Source of the DNA: Prosthecobacter sp.
GTDB taxonomy: Bacteria; Verrucomicrobiota; Verrucomicrobiia; Verrucomicrobiales; Verrucomicrobiaceae
Reading direction: 5' to 3'
DNA length: 51,654 nucleotides
Assembly (NCBI RefSeq): GCF_020439865.1
Contig: NZ_JAGRPF010000094.1
Location: 1-51,654, forward strand
Notes under the pieces: model-generated
What the model was told of the DNA's origin: nothing
Databases searched by the model: none
Seen by the model: only the letters and a program-made list of their open reading frames with translations
Part shown: piece by piece, positions 16,818-26,653 of the stretch
Layout: the number at the start of each line of letters is the position of its first letter
How positions within the stretch are numbered: position 1 is the first letter of the stretch
Translations under genes and position numbers: made by a program

Positions 16818-17468
16818 TCACTGCGCAGTCACCGAACCCCAGTGGAACAACCGCCTGATCACCGCAGCGGTCCTCGTGGGAGGCAGGGGCTCTTCGACGA
16901 CGTCCACTTCCGCCCCCGGTTTCACCCAGCGGCATAAATGGATGATGTCGGACGACCCCATGCGCACACAGCCCCAGGAGACGGGCTTCTTCAGCCCCAT
17001 TTCATCGGTGGTCCCGTGAATGTAGATGAGACGCTGAAAAGCGCGCGCATTACGGGGTTCCGTGCCACGCAGACGAATGATCCGAGTGACGATGGCATCA
17101 CCGACCGTGGTGTTCGGTTTCAGGATCTCTCCGGTGGGTTTGCGAGAATAGAGCCGCATGCCTTTGGGCAGCCCCTGGCCAATGATGTCCACCACTTCGA
17201 GGCGGCCCAGCGGCGTCAGGTTGGAACGCAGCTTGTCGCCCAGTCCGAAACGCGAGGTGCTCACCGGATAACGCCTTTTCATCTTTTCCCCTTCATAGGT
17301 TTGCATTTTTTGATCGGGGATGCTGACCACCAGGCGCTGAGCTGGCACCTCTTTGACCGCCAGAGAGACTTTTTGACAGCCGCAGTCGCAGCGGGAACTG
17401 CTGCAGCTTGCGAGTGCGACCACAGACGGAAGCAGAAGAATCGCGGAAAACGTGACTGACGCACTCAT
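16818..17468 (-). CDS. L,D-transpeptidase, YkuD family, lipoprotein
   Basis: A 216-residue protein from the ATG at 17468. The signal ends in a lipobox (VALASC), and Cys-rich residues follow (SSSRCDCGCQ). The YkuD domain starts at RLVVSIPDQKMQTYEG and ends with the catalytic motif: HGTTDEMG, then SWGCVRM with the nucleophile cysteine. These enzymes form 3-3 peptidoglycan cross-links or attach lipoproteins to the wall, in the periplasm. An in-frame ATG at 17693 would place a long non-signal extension ahead, so I reject it. The gene is divergent from the PQQ-propeller pair. Confidence 0.85.
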   Translation of the reverse strand: MSASVTFSAILLLPSVVALASCSSSRCDCGCQKVSLAVKEVPAQRLVVSIPDQKMQTYEGEKMKRRYPVSTSRFGLGDKLRSNLTPLGRLEVVDIIGQGLPKGMRLYSRKPTGEILKPNTTVGDAIVTRIIRLRGTEPRNARAFQRLIYIHGTTDEMGLKKPVSWGCVRMGSSDIIHLCRWVKPGAEVDVVEEPLPPTRTAAVIRRLFHWGSVTAQ

Positions 17469-17691
17469 GAATGTCACTTCAGGGCCCAGTAGAACTATGC
17501 CTGATAGTCGGCGCGAATTCAAGCAGCCCGCCCCAAACCTTGAACCGAACCGACTGCAAGATGCCGCCAACGCAGGGCGTTCACCCATCCCCCATTGACG
17601 CCGGTGCCGCCTCCCCTGCGAAAGGTATGAAAATCGCATTGAAGCGCGGCGCGTGCTCACGATGTTTTGTTTCCATCTTCCCCACCAAACC

Positions 17692-19962
17692 ATGCATCAC
17701 CGCCCCCGCCCCTCCTTCGGCTGTCTGTTTGCCGCTACCCTGGCCCTCACCGGAATCTCCCAAGCAAACGACTGGACGAACTGGCGCGGTCCGTTGCAGA
17801 ACGGCGTGAGCCTCGAGCATTACACCGACGCCGGGAAGATCGATGAGAAGCCCGCCTGGACCTATGACGTCCACGCGCGTGGTACTGCGACGGTGTTTGA
17901 TGGCAAGGTGATCCTGTGGAGCTATAAGGGCGAGACGACCGATCTCATCGAGCTGATCACATGCATGGATGCGAAGACGGGGAAGAAGTTGTGGGAGCAC
18001 GAGATGCCCGACTACCTGAGCGACTCGATCTACAACCGCTATTCGATCGGCGCACCGACCGTGGATCCCGAGACAAAGCGCATCTATCTGGTGAGCAATG
18101 CAGGCCTCTTCTATTGCTGGGAGCTGGATGGCACGAAGGTGTTCGAAATTCCGATGATGGAAGATCTGGGCCGCATGACCTTCCCAAATGCGCGCGTCGG
18201 CAGCCCGGTGATCGAAGGTGATCTGGTCATCACCCACTTCATCTACTCCAATTGGGGCGCCGACGGCCCGGCGGCAGACCGCGCCTACGCCTTTGACAAA
18301 AAGACCGGGGAACTGGTCTGGTGGTCGCGCCCCGGCGTCGTGCCGCCCGTGGACAGCTCTTTTTCAACTCCGGTGTTGGAAACCCGCGATGGCAAACGCG
18401 TGATGTATTACGCAACCGGCTGCGGTCACCTCGTGTGCGTGAACGCACGCAACGGCGCGCCCTACTGGAAAATGCCAATCAGCAAGAACGGCGTGAACGC
18501 CTCGGTGGTGATCCACAATGGAACGCTGATCGCCATTCACGGTGACGAGAACATCGACAATTCCGAAAAGGGCCGCATGCTCTGCATCAAACTCCCGGAA
18601 AAGCTCACTGAGGCGGAAGGCCCCGAAAGCACTGTGCTAGATCCGGAGGTCGAAGTCTGGCGCCAGCCGCTCTCCGCCACCAGCAGTTCACCCGTGGCCG
18701 TGGGTGATGTGGTCTATCAGCTCGATGATGGCGCCACGCTCTATGCCATCAATTCCACCACGGGTGTCGAGATGTGGAAAAAGAAGCTCAGCAACGCCAA
18801 CCTGCATTCCTCTCCGCTCTATGTGGACGGTCTTCTCTACATCCCGCTGATGGAAGGCAAGCTGGTGGTGCTGAAGCCTGGTGAGAAGGACGGCGAGATC
18901 GTTCAGGAGATCAAACTCGACGGCAGCTGCCTCGGTGCCCCGAGCGTGTGCGACGGCATGCTTTATGTGACCACCACGAACCATTTCTACGCCTTCCCCA
19001 TTCCAAACAAAGGCATCAAGGTGGATGAAGCCCCCAAGGTCGAAGTGCCCGCCGCAGGCAAAGCCGTGGCGTTGCAGATCGTCCCAGCCGAGACGCTGCT
19101 CATGACGGGTGACAAACAGGCTTTCCGCATCCGCAGTGTCGATGCGAACGGCTTTGTGGTCGCGCGCGACATCCAAGGGGTGAAGTGGGAGAGCTTCATT
19201 CCTCCGACCGCCAAAGTTAAGGCAACGATGGACGCAAAGTTCAACGATAAGGGTGAACTCACCGCCGCCGCCGATGCCAAATCCAGCGCCGGTGCTTTCA
19301 AAGCCACCGCACCGGACGGACTCACCGGCACCATCCGCGGTCGCACACTGCGCAACCTGCCCATCAAGGAGGACTTCGAGAAATATGACCTGACGGTGGA
19401 TCAGCCGGATGAGAAGATCAAATTCTCCTACCCGCCGCTACCATGGATCGGTGCACGCTTCAAATTCGATGTGCGTGAACTCAACGGCAACAAGGTCTTC
19501 GCAAAGACCTTTGACCGCCTCCTCTTCCAGCGCGCCACGGTGTTTGTCGGCGCCTCACATTTGTCCAACTACACGATGCAGGCGGACGTGATGACGGACG
19601 GCAGCGCCCGTTCCAAATCCGACATCGGTCTCGTGAACCAGCGCTATCTCATCTGCCTGCGTGGCAATGCAGGCAAGATGGAGGTCAGCTCCAATCTCGA
19701 ACGTCTCAAACAGGAGGCGCCATTCAAGATGATCGCCAACACCTGGTATACTCTCAAAACCCGTGTCGATGTGGCCAAGGATGGCAGCGGTGTCATTCGT
19801 GCCAAAGCCTGGGACAAGGCGCAGCCCGAACCCGAGGCATGGACCATCGAAGTCAAAGTGCCACATGCGCATCCGAACGGCTCCCCGGGCATCTTTGGAT
19901 TCACCCCGCTGAATCAGAAGCGCGTCTATCTCGACAATCTGAGCATCACTTCGAACAAATAA
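17692..19962 (+). CDS. PQQ-like beta-propeller protein with C-terminal extension, secreted
   Basis: About 756 residues. The signal peptide ends near QAN, if the start is the ATG at 17692; the ATG at 17653 is an alternative. Propeller repeats of the PQQ-enzyme type follow (DAKTGKKLWEHEMP, DKKTGELVWWSRPG, NARNGAPYWKMPISK, STTGVEMWKKKL) over about 1-460. After a linker the C-terminal 200 residues form a concanavalin-like beta-sandwich domain (about 560-756). I see no PQQ-dehydrogenase active-site signature, so this is probably a binding or scaffold propeller rather than a proven dehydrogenase. It lies 39 bases upstream of the second propeller gene. Confidence 0.8.
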   Translation: MHHRPRPSFGCLFAATLALTGISQANDWTNWRGPLQNGVSLEHYTDAGKIDEKPAWTYDVHARGTATVFDGKVILWSYKGETTDLIELITCMDAKTGKKLWEHEMPDYLSDSIYNRYSIGAPTVDPETKRIYLVSNAGLFYCWELDGTKVFEIPMMEDLGRMTFPNARVGSPVIEGDLVITHFIYSNWGADGPAADRAYAFDKKTGELVWWSRPGVVPPVDSSFSTPVLETRDGKRVMYYATGCGHLVCVNARNGAPYWKMPISKNGVNASVVIHNGTLIAIHGDENIDNSEKGRMLCIKLPEKLTEAEGPESTVLDPEVEVWRQPLSATSSSPVAVGDVVYQLDDGATLYAINSTTGVEMWKKKLSNANLHSSPLYVDGLLYIPLMEGKLVVLKPGEKDGEIVQEIKLDGSCLGAPSVCDGMLYVTTTNHFYAFPIPNKGIKVDEAPKVEVPAAGKAVALQIVPAETLLMTGDKQAFRIRSVDANGFVVARDIQGVKWESFIPPTAKVKATMDAKFNDKGELTAAADAKSSAGAFKATAPDGLTGTIRGRTLRNLPIKEDFEKYDLTVDQPDEKIKFSYPPLPWIGARFKFDVRELNGNKVFAKTFDRLLFQRATVFVGASHLSNYTMQADVMTDGSARSKSDIGLVNQRYLICLRGNAGKMEVSSNLERLKQEAPFKMIANTWYTLKTRVDVAKDGSGVIRAKAWDKAQPEPEAWTIEVKVPHAHPNGSPGIFGFTPLNQKRVYLDNLSITSNK

Positions 19963-20001
19963 GTCAGCGTCATCATCTCACACCGTTTCCTTCTCGATCA
20001 C

Positions 20002-21636
20002 ATGACCACCAAACCCACCCTCATCCTCGCTGCGGCGCTCGTCGCCGCGGCATCGCTCCACGCCGCAGACTATCCGCAATGGGGCGGCGGCAACACCCGC
20101 AACATGGTTTCCGATGAAAAAGGACTGCCGACGGACTTTGATCCCGGCAAGAAGTACGGCCCCAAGGCCGCGCCAAAGATCGCCGGACGCCTCCGTCCGG
20201 ACGCACAGGAGGCCAACAAGGGCCCCGGCGCGGAAGACATCGACATGAGCACCACAAAGAACTGCCTCTGGGTGGCCAAGCTAGGCTCCCAGACCTATGG
20301 AACACCGATGATCGCCGGCGGTCAGGTTTATGTGGGCACCAACAACGAGTCTCCGCGCGATCCCAAGCACATCGGTGACCGCGGCATCATGATGGTCTTC
20401 GACGAGTATACCGGCCAGTTCAAATGGCAGGTCGTCTCCCCGAAGATGGGCAGCGGCAAGGTCAATGACTGGGAATATCTCGGCATCTGCGCCAGTCCGA
20501 CCATCGTCGGCGACAAGGCCTACGTGCCGAGCAATCGCTGCCAGATTCTCTGCATCGACATCAATGGCATGTCGAATGGCAATCAGGGCATGCAGGACGA
20601 GGCCTCGTTCATGGCCCCGCTCGACAAAGACGGCAAACCCACCGCTCCCATCACGCCCGGCAACACCGATGCCGACATCCTCTGGGTGTATGACATGTAC
20701 AAGGAGCTTGGCGTGTTCCAGCACAACGCCACCGCGGGTTATCCTCTCGTCGTGGACGGCAAGGTCTTCGTGCCCACCTGCAACGGTGTGGACTGGACCC
20801 ACACCAACATTCCTTCGCCGAACTCCCCCAGTTTCATCATGCTTGATGCCGAAACCGGTGAACTGCTCGGAGAACAGGATCATGTGGCCTCCGAGCGCGT
20901 GCTGCACTGCTCCTGGTCCTCCCCGAATTCTCTCATGGTCAACGGCAAGCTTCAGGTCATCTTCGCCGCTGGCGACGGCTGGGTTTACTCGATGGCGCCT
21001 GAGACGCACAAAGACGCTGAAGGCCTCGACATCCTCAATGAATTCTGGCGCTACGACGCCAACCCTCCCGAGTATCGCAAGAACTCAGCCGGAGAACCCA
21101 TCAAGTACGTTGAGTACGACGGCCCCAGCGAAATCATCGCCACACCCTCCATCGCCGACGGCCTCATCTATGTTCCCATCGGACAGGATCCTGAGCATGG
21201 CGAAGGTGTCGGCTGCCTGAGCTGCATCGATCCCAAAATGAGCGGTGACATCTCCGGCAAGGCTGTGTGGACCTTCAAAGGCATCGAGCGCACCATCTCC
21301 ACACCTGCCATCAAGGACGGTCTCGTCTACGCAGCCGACTACACCGGTCGCGTGTTCTGCCTAGATGCCAAGACCGGCAAGGAATACTGGAAGTTCGACA
21401 CCAAAGGCCACATCTGGGCCAGCCCGGTCGTCGCTGATGGCAAAGTCTGGATCGGCAACGAAGAAGGCGAACTCTTCATCCTCGCAGAGGGCAAGGAGCT
21501 CAAGGAAATCAAAACCATCGAGTTCCCCTCCCCGCTCCTCAGCAGCGTCGTTGCCGCCAACGGTGCGCTCTACGTCACCACCCACACGCACCTCTACTGT
21601 TTCAAGGAAGGCGCCAAGACTCCTGAGGCCAAGTAG
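20002..21636 (+). CDS. PQQ-like beta-propeller protein, secreted
   Basis: A 544-residue protein with signal peptide MTTKPTLILAAALVAAASLHA. The eight-bladed PQQ-type propeller has repeats such as DEYTGQFKWQVVSP, DAETGELLGEQDHV and DAKTGKEYWKFDTKG. It shares the DYPQWGGGNTRNM opening with many planctomycete and verrucomicrobial outer-membrane-associated propellers. It is co-directional with and 39 bases behind the first propeller gene. Together they end at a strong terminator. Ligand and catalytic role are unknown. Confidence 0.8.
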   Translation: MTTKPTLILAAALVAAASLHAADYPQWGGGNTRNMVSDEKGLPTDFDPGKKYGPKAAPKIAGRLRPDAQEANKGPGAEDIDMSTTKNCLWVAKLGSQTYGTPMIAGGQVYVGTNNESPRDPKHIGDRGIMMVFDEYTGQFKWQVVSPKMGSGKVNDWEYLGICASPTIVGDKAYVPSNRCQILCIDINGMSNGNQGMQDEASFMAPLDKDGKPTAPITPGNTDADILWVYDMYKELGVFQHNATAGYPLVVDGKVFVPTCNGVDWTHTNIPSPNSPSFIMLDAETGELLGEQDHVASERVLHCSWSSPNSLMVNGKLQVIFAAGDGWVYSMAPETHKDAEGLDILNEFWRYDANPPEYRKNSAGEPIKYVEYDGPSEIIATPSIADGLIYVPIGQDPEHGEGVGCLSCIDPKMSGDISGKAVWTFKGIERTISTPAIKDGLVYAADYTGRVFCLDAKTGKEYWKFDTKGHIWASPVVADGKVWIGNEEGELFILAEGKELKEIKTIEFPSPLLSSVVAANGALYVTTHTHLYCFKEGAKTPEAK

Positions 21637-21665
21637 GCGTTCCTGACATATCTCGACGAATCACG

Positions 21666-21694
21666 AGGCGGACCTGTCATGGGTCCGCCTTTTT
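21666..21694 (+). terminator. Rho-independent terminator after the propeller pair
   Basis: A nine-base-pair perfect stem (AGGCGGACC with GGTCCGCCT) closes a seven-base loop and runs directly into TTTTT. This is a textbook intrinsic terminator for the two propeller genes. It lies nine bases before the end of the convergent REC-kinase gene. The reverse strand has no T-run, so it mainly works rightward. Confidence 0.9.
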
Positions 21695-21702
21695 CGTGGC
21701 AA

Positions 21703-22959
21703 TCACGCCGCCACCATCTCTTCGCGATGCTTCCAGCGCTTTTCGTGCGTCACCAGTGTGTTGAAGAAATCCTCTTCTTTCTTCGGTTCGAACGACGGAT
21801 CGAGAGGAAGGCTCAGCTTGAGTTCCAGTCCACGTGGCTCGAGATGACGCGCCTCGGCGAGGCCGCCATGGAGATGCATTGTGACATAGCATGCCATCAT
21901 GTTCACCCCGAAGTCATCCGGTTTGCGACTGCGGGTGTAGAAGGGATCAAAAAGATTCACGGGTTTGTCCTTCCCCTCCCATGCGCCCGTGTCGCGCACA
22001 TACATCACCACTTGTGACTGACCTCTGGCATCCTTCCGAACCATGGCGCTGATTTGAATGCTGTCCCCCGGGCTGAGATGCGTGAGCTCCTCCATGAAAA
22101 TGAGCCTCCACATCTGGCGGAAGCGCGGGCCATGAACCATGAGCGGCGGCAGATTCGGATCGATCTCGATGTCCACGTTCAGGTTCTTTTCACCGAGCTC
22201 CGCCGAGAACACATCAATCATCTCTCCCAGCACCGTGGTGAGATTGCATTGATCGGCCCGGTTCACCCGTTTGGCGTGGGAGGCCTCGGCCAAACGTGCC
22301 AGCAAGGACTGGATGCGTTCGAGCTGTGACTGCGCCTGACTCTGCACCTCAAGCCAGAATGAGGGATCCCGCGGATGCGCGCCCCCAATCTCCTCCATCA
22401 ATTTCATCGGAGCCAGATCAATGAAGGCACGGACGACGGTCAGAGCGTTGCGCAGATGATGATTCAAACCTTCCGCCAGAATGCCCAGACCCGAAACCTT
22501 GTCGGCGGAGAGCATGTTGCGCACCGTGTCCGCCTTTTCTGCCAGCAGACGTTCGCGTTCGATCATCGCATGATAGTAGTCCAGCGCATGCTTGATCACC
22601 ACGCTCAGCTCGTCGGGGTCCCAAGGCTTGTGCAAATAACGAAAGCAGCGGCCGGAGTTCACGGCATCCACGGCGGCCTGGTAGTCGGTGTAGGCGGTGA
22701 CGAGGATGCGGACGAGGTTGGGATTGAGCTTCTTCGCGTGCTCCATGAGCTCCACGCCGGTGTGGCCGGGCATCCGCTGATCAGTGAGAAGCAGTCCGAT
22801 ACGTGGTCCATACTGCTGGAGAACGCTGAAGCCGTCCTTCGCATTGGTGGCGGTGTGGATGGTATACTCGTCCCCGAAGATCTCCTTGAAGTAATGCAAC
22901 GCCTTCTCCTCGTCATCGACGTAGAGGATGTGATAGGGCGAAAGCTTCTGGCAGGACAT
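21703..22959 (-). CDS. Response-regulator receiver fused to a degenerate histidine-kinase module
   Basis: A 418-residue protein. The receiver domain is at about 10-125: acidic pair in YVDDEE, phosphoacceptor Asp60 in LLLTDQRMPG, conserved Thr/Lys in VTAYTD and HKPWD. A linker helix leads to a HisKA-like part with GLNHHLRNALT (His167) and a HATPase-like domain. The ATP-site N box is poor (MEELTHLSPG has no usable Asn), and G1 is VRDTGAWEG. The kinase half may therefore be inactive and serve as a sensor or scaffold. It starts four bases after the stop of the upstream histidine kinase, so they form one operon. A DNA-binding output domain is absent. Confidence 0.8.
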   Translation of the reverse strand: MSCQKLSPYHILYVDDEEKALHYFKEIFGDEYTIHTATNAKDGFSVLQQYGPRIGLLLTDQRMPGHTGVELMEHAKKLNPNLVRILVTAYTDYQAAVDAVNSGRCFRYLHKPWDPDELSVVIKHALDYYHAMIERERLLAEKADTVRNMLSADKVSGLGILAEGLNHHLRNALTVVRAFIDLAPMKLMEEIGGAHPRDPSFWLEVQSQAQSQLERIQSLLARLAEASHAKRVNRADQCNLTTVLGEMIDVFSAELGEKNLNVDIEIDPNLPPLMVHGPRFRQMWRLIFMEELTHLSPGDSIQISAMVRKDARGQSQVVMYVRDTGAWEGKDKPVNLFDPFYTRSRKPDDFGVNMMACYVTMHLHGGLAEARHLEPRGLELKLSLPLDPSFEPKKEEDFFNTLVTHEKRWKHREEMVAA

Positions 22960-22963
22960 GGAT

Positions 22964-24409
22964 TCAGGCGCTGGCGGGTTTCTTCAGAGAGAGGATGAAC
23001 TGGGTGTGGCTGCCCACGGCGGTGTCGATCTTCACCTCACCGCCCATCTGCTGGATGAGGCGGAAGCAGATGCTGAGGCCCATGCCCATGCCCTGCCCCA
23101 CTTCCTTGGTGGTGAAAAAGGGATCGAAGACCTTCGAAAGATGTTCCTTCGGAATGCCGCTGCCGTTGTCTCGCACGATCAAGTCGATGCCGCTGTCGGT
23201 CTCATGGCAACGCAGGCGAATGGTGGGAGTGTCACGACCGACGAGGGCGTCGAGGCTGTTCTGTATGAAGTTCAGGAGGATCTGAATGAGGGAGTTTTCA
23301 TCGCCGTGCACCATCACCCCCTCGGGGATCTCATCCTCAAGCGTGACCCCGCGGTCGCTGATCTCCTTCGCCAGCAGACGCAGGGCCTTGCGCGAGGTTT
23401 CGTAAAGGTCCACCGGACGGCAGCCGCGGTTCTCCGGATGCGCGAAGGTACGCAGATCGGAGACGATGGCCGCAACGCGGTCGATCCCCTCGCCGATGTC
23501 GGCAGCGATGCGATTGAAGGATTCCGCCACATCCGGTGGCAGATTTTTGCCCTTCTTCTTCAGCAGGAAGACGGCGGACTTCACGTAGTTCAGCGGATTG
23601 TTGATCTCATGCACGATCCCTGCCCCAAGACGGCCGATGGACGCCAGCTTCTCGCTCTGGGCGAGCTGGGCCTCCGTCTCGCGCAGGCGGTTCAGCGTGG
23701 CGACGAGTTCATCGTTCCGTTCTGCAAGCTCCTCACGTTGGTCCTCCACCTTGCACCGGCTGGCAAACTCCCGCACGCGGATGGCATGATGCTGGCGGCT
23801 GCCGATGTATAGCACGACGCAGTTCAGCAGGATGAAGCCTGTGTTGTTCACAAAGATGCCCAGCGTCCGCGGATCGGCGCCTTTCCCTAAGTTGGGGAGG
23901 GTGCAGGCAAAGTAGGCCAGCAGCACTAGGCCGAGCGTGATGCCGATCTCGCGGAAGGTCCAATGGAACACGAAGGCGGTGGCCACGATGCAGAGCGTGA
24001 GCCCGGCATAGTAGCCGGAACCCGGATCTCCGCTGATGAACATCATCAGACAGATCATCAGCGTGGGTAGAAGCGGCAGGATGATCGGATAAGCCCGGCA
24101 ATACCTCCGGCCCAGCGATCCGTTTAGCGCCAGCAGCAGAGGCACGCAGCTGGCGGCGCAGGCCAGTCGAAGAATCAGGAACTCCAATTTCCGCTCCGGG
24201 TAGGCCATCCAGTCGAGAAACCAGCACAGGGGTACCAGGATCATCACAAACCACGCACCCAAGCGGGCATTGCGCAGGTTCAGCTCCAGTTGCTCCTGCT
24301 CAAAACGATCCGATTTCGGCAAAACAGCCCCTGATTCGCCTGCGGCAGGGCGAACGTTTCTAGGGGAGGTCAGCGGTGAGCCGACTTCTGCTAGGGCTGC
24401 TATAGACAT
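22964..24409 (-). CDS. Membrane sensor histidine kinase
   Basis: A 481-residue protein with an N-terminal membrane region of about six hydrophobic helices (about 50-205) and a coiled-coil linker (EDQREELAERNDELVATLNR). The kinase core is complete: H box GIVHEINNPLNYV (His267), N box NFIQNSLDAL (Asn384), G1 DNGSGIP, and G2 GQGMGMGLSI. It should autophosphorylate and hand phosphate to the receiver protein encoded four bases downstream. The sensed signal is unknown, since no extracytoplasmic domain of size is present. The start codon ATG at 24409 follows an AT-rich promoter-like stretch. Confidence 0.85.
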   Translation of the reverse strand: MSIAALAEVGSPLTSPRNVRPAAGESGAVLPKSDRFEQEQLELNLRNARLGAWFVMILVPLCWFLDWMAYPERKLEFLILRLACAASCVPLLLALNGSLGRRYCRAYPIILPLLPTLMICLMMFISGDPGSGYYAGLTLCIVATAFVFHWTFREIGITLGLVLLAYFACTLPNLGKGADPRTLGIFVNNTGFILLNCVVLYIGSRQHHAIRVREFASRCKVEDQREELAERNDELVATLNRLRETEAQLAQSEKLASIGRLGAGIVHEINNPLNYVKSAVFLLKKKGKNLPPDVAESFNRIAADIGEGIDRVAAIVSDLRTFAHPENRGCRPVDLYETSRKALRLLAKEISDRGVTLEDEIPEGVMVHGDENSLIQILLNFIQNSLDALVGRDTPTIRLRCHETDSGIDLIVRDNGSGIPKEHLSKVFDPFFTTKEVGQGMGMGLSICFRLIQQMGGEVKIDTAVGSHTQFILSLKKPASA

Positions 24410-24426
24410 AACTTTTGTATTTTTAA

Positions 24427-24455
24427 TAATTAACCACAGCTGCCAGCCCCGTCAA
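24427..24455 (-). promoter_or_regulatory. Candidate promoter of the histidine-kinase operon
   Basis: On the minus strand, TTGACG (24450-24455) and an AT-rich TAATTA (24427-24432) are spaced by 17 bases, just upstream of the kinase start at 24409. The -35 is close to consensus and the -10 is weak. It is the only AT-rich block in the intergenic gap. The leader would be short, about a dozen bases. Confidence 0.4.
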
Positions 24456-24557
24456 TCAGCGCATTTTACAGTTTTCTGACAACTTGTCCCACTTCCCGCG
24501 ATCGAAAACACACCCCCGCTTGGCAGTCGCCTCCCTCTTGCCATGGTGCCTCCGCTC

Positions 24558-25676
24558 ATGCGTGTCCTCATCGCCATCGACAAATTCAAAGGCTCCCTCC
24601 CGGCCCCCGTGGCGGCCCAAACCATCGCGTCGATCCTCGGACCGTTGGGACTGGAATGTGATCCTTGCCCCATCGCCGACGGCGGCGAGGGCACTGCGGA
24701 AGCCGTGATCGCCGCATTAAGGGGCGAATGGTGTGTGGCTGCGACCTTTGATGCCCAAAACCGCCCGGTCACCACCCGCTATGGGCTCGTTCAGGATGGA
24801 GACCGCCTCGAAGCCATCATGGAAATGAGTGCGGCGTCGGGATTGGCGATGGTCAGCGATCTTCCGCTCGATCCGGCCTCCGCCACCACTCACGGCACCG
24901 GTTTGATGATGCTCGACGCCCTCGATCGCGGTGCCAGCCGCCTCGTCATCGGAATCGGCGGCAGCGCCACGAACGACGCCGGCATTGGCATGGCTGCCGC
25001 GCTGGGTTTTCGCTTCCTTGATGCACAAGGACAACCGCTGGAGCCGATCATCGCCCACATGGACCGCCTCGCCAAAATCGAACGCCCGGAGCGCCTGTTC
25101 CCGGAAATCCTCGTCGCCTGTGATGTAACCAATCCCCTGCTCGGTCCGCACGGCTGCACCCGTGTTTACGGACCACAGAAGGGCGTGACGGACTTCGAGT
25201 TCTTCGAATCCCGCCTCGAACGCCTCGCCCAAATCGTAGAGCGCGACCTCGGAGTCGATCATCGCGACGTGCCCGGTGCCGGAGCCGCGGGCGGGCTTGG
25301 CTTTGGCCTGATGAGCTTCTGCGGAGCCAGACTCACCAGCGGCTTCGACCTGATCGCCGATCTCGTCCACCTTCGCGACCGCATCGCCGCCGCCGACCTC
25401 GTCATCACCGGCGAGGGCAGGCTCGACGCGCAGACGCTTCACGGCAAAGGCCCCATGGGCGTCGCCGACATGGCGCGCGAGCTTGGAAAACCCGTCGCCG
25501 CCTTCGCCGGAGCCATCGAGGCCGAAGAGCAGCTCCGCACCCGCTTTGACCTCCTCTGTGCCATCAAGCCAAGGGAAATGCCCCTCGCCGAGGCCATGCA
25601 GCGTGGCCCCGAACTTCTCGCGGCTGCCGTCACACAGCAGGTTCCCGCTTTGCGAGCACTTGCACAAGCATCCTGA
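24558..25676 (+). CDS. Glycerate kinase (GarK/GlxK family)
   Basis: A 372-residue protein from the ATG at 24558 (MRVLIAIDKFKGSLPA, the family's signature start). Further motifs are ADGGEGTAEAV, the GIGGSATNDAGIGMAAALG glycine segment and the C-terminal ITGEGRLDAQTLHGKGPMGV. It phosphorylates D-glycerate, giving 2- or 3-phosphoglycerate depending on subtype, in the cytoplasm. It stands at the head of a co-directional run with fabD and a redoxin, though the metabolic link is not obvious. Subtype cannot be told by eye. Confidence 0.9.
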   Translation: MRVLIAIDKFKGSLPAPVAAQTIASILGPLGLECDPCPIADGGEGTAEAVIAALRGEWCVAATFDAQNRPVTTRYGLVQDGDRLEAIMEMSAASGLAMVSDLPLDPASATTHGTGLMMLDALDRGASRLVIGIGGSATNDAGIGMAAALGFRFLDAQGQPLEPIIAHMDRLAKIERPERLFPEILVACDVTNPLLGPHGCTRVYGPQKGVTDFEFFESRLERLAQIVERDLGVDHRDVPGAGAAGGLGFGLMSFCGARLTSGFDLIADLVHLRDRIAAADLVITGEGRLDAQTLHGKGPMGVADMARELGKPVAAFAGAIEAEEQLRTRFDLLCAIKPREMPLAEAMQRGPELLAAAVTQQVPALRALAQAS

Positions 25677-25725
25677 CCGTGCTCATTCCCTGCCCCTCTC
25701 ATCCCTGATCCCTCATTCTCCCTCC

Positions 25726-26649
25726 ATGAAAGCAGTTCTCCTTTTCGCCGGCCAAGGCGCCCAAAAAGTCGGCATGGGCAAAGACCTCGCCGAAGCCTAT
25801 CCCGCCGTCCGCGCTCTCTTTGACCAGGCCGACGCCGCCCTCGGCTACTCGCTCACGAATGTGATGTTCGAAGGCCCCATGGAAGAGCTCACCAAGACCA
25901 GCCGCTGCCAGCCCGCGCTCTACGCCCACGGCCTTGCGATCCTCGAGGTACTTAAGAGCAAAGTGCCTTCGCTGGAGATCGCCGCCACTGCCGGTCTCTC
26001 GCTCGGTGAATTCACCGCGCACGCCGCCGCAGGCACCTTCGATTTCGCCACCGGCCTCAACCTCGTCTTCCAACGCGGCAGCTTTATGGAGGAAGCCTGT
26101 GAGAACACCAAAGGAGCCATGCTCGCCCTCCTCGGTGGAGAAGAATCCGCCATCCGCGAACTCGCTGCTGAGTGCGATGTCGATGTCGCCAACTTAAACG
26201 CCCCCGGCCAGATCGTCCTCAGCGGCAGCGCCGAAGGCATCGCCGACGCCGCCGCCAAATCGAAGGACAAGGGCATCAAGCGCGCCATCCCCCTGCCTGT
26301 AGCCGGCGCTTATCACAGCCGCTTGATGAAGTCCGCGCAGGACAAACTCGCCGCCGTGCTCGCCAGCGCGCCCATCCAAAGCCCCGGCATCCCCGTCGTC
26401 TGCAACTTCGAAGCGCGCCCCGTTTCCACGCCTGACGAAATCCGCGCCACGCTCACTAGCCAGGTCACCGGCTCCGTGCGCTGGGTTGAGTCCATGCAGC
26501 ATCTCATCGCCTCCGGTCACACCACCTTCATCGAACTCGGTCCCGACGCCACACTCGCCGGACTCATGGGCAAGATCGACAAATCAGTGAAGGTCATCAG
26601 CATCAAGGACGCCGCGACGCTCGATGCCGCCGTCGCGCAGCTGCAATAA
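25726..26649 (+). CDS. fabD: Malonyl-CoA:ACP transacylase FabD
   Basis: A 307-residue enzyme starting at the ATG at 25726 (MKAVLLFAGQGAQKVGMGKD, the FabD signature). The nucleophile Ser92 lies in GLSLGE, where the usual GHS histidine is leucine. The arginine in FQRG (about 117) and catalytic histidine in GAYHSRL (His197) are present. It loads malonyl groups onto acyl carrier protein for fatty acid synthesis. No other fab genes or acpP are adjacent, which is unusual, since fabD often sits with fabH/fabG/acpP. The leader is pyrimidine-rich and has no Shine-Dalgarno site. Confidence 0.9.
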   Translation: MKAVLLFAGQGAQKVGMGKDLAEAYPAVRALFDQADAALGYSLTNVMFEGPMEELTKTSRCQPALYAHGLAILEVLKSKVPSLEIAATAGLSLGEFTAHAAAGTFDFATGLNLVFQRGSFMEEACENTKGAMLALLGGEESAIRELAAECDVDVANLNAPGQIVLSGSAEGIADAAAKSKDKGIKRAIPLPVAGAYHSRLMKSAQDKLAAVLASAPIQSPGIPVVCNFEARPVSTPDEIRATLTSQVTGSVRWVESMQHLIASGHTTFIELGPDATLAGLMGKIDKSVKVISIKDAATLDAAVAQLQ

Positions 26650-26653
26650 GCTC

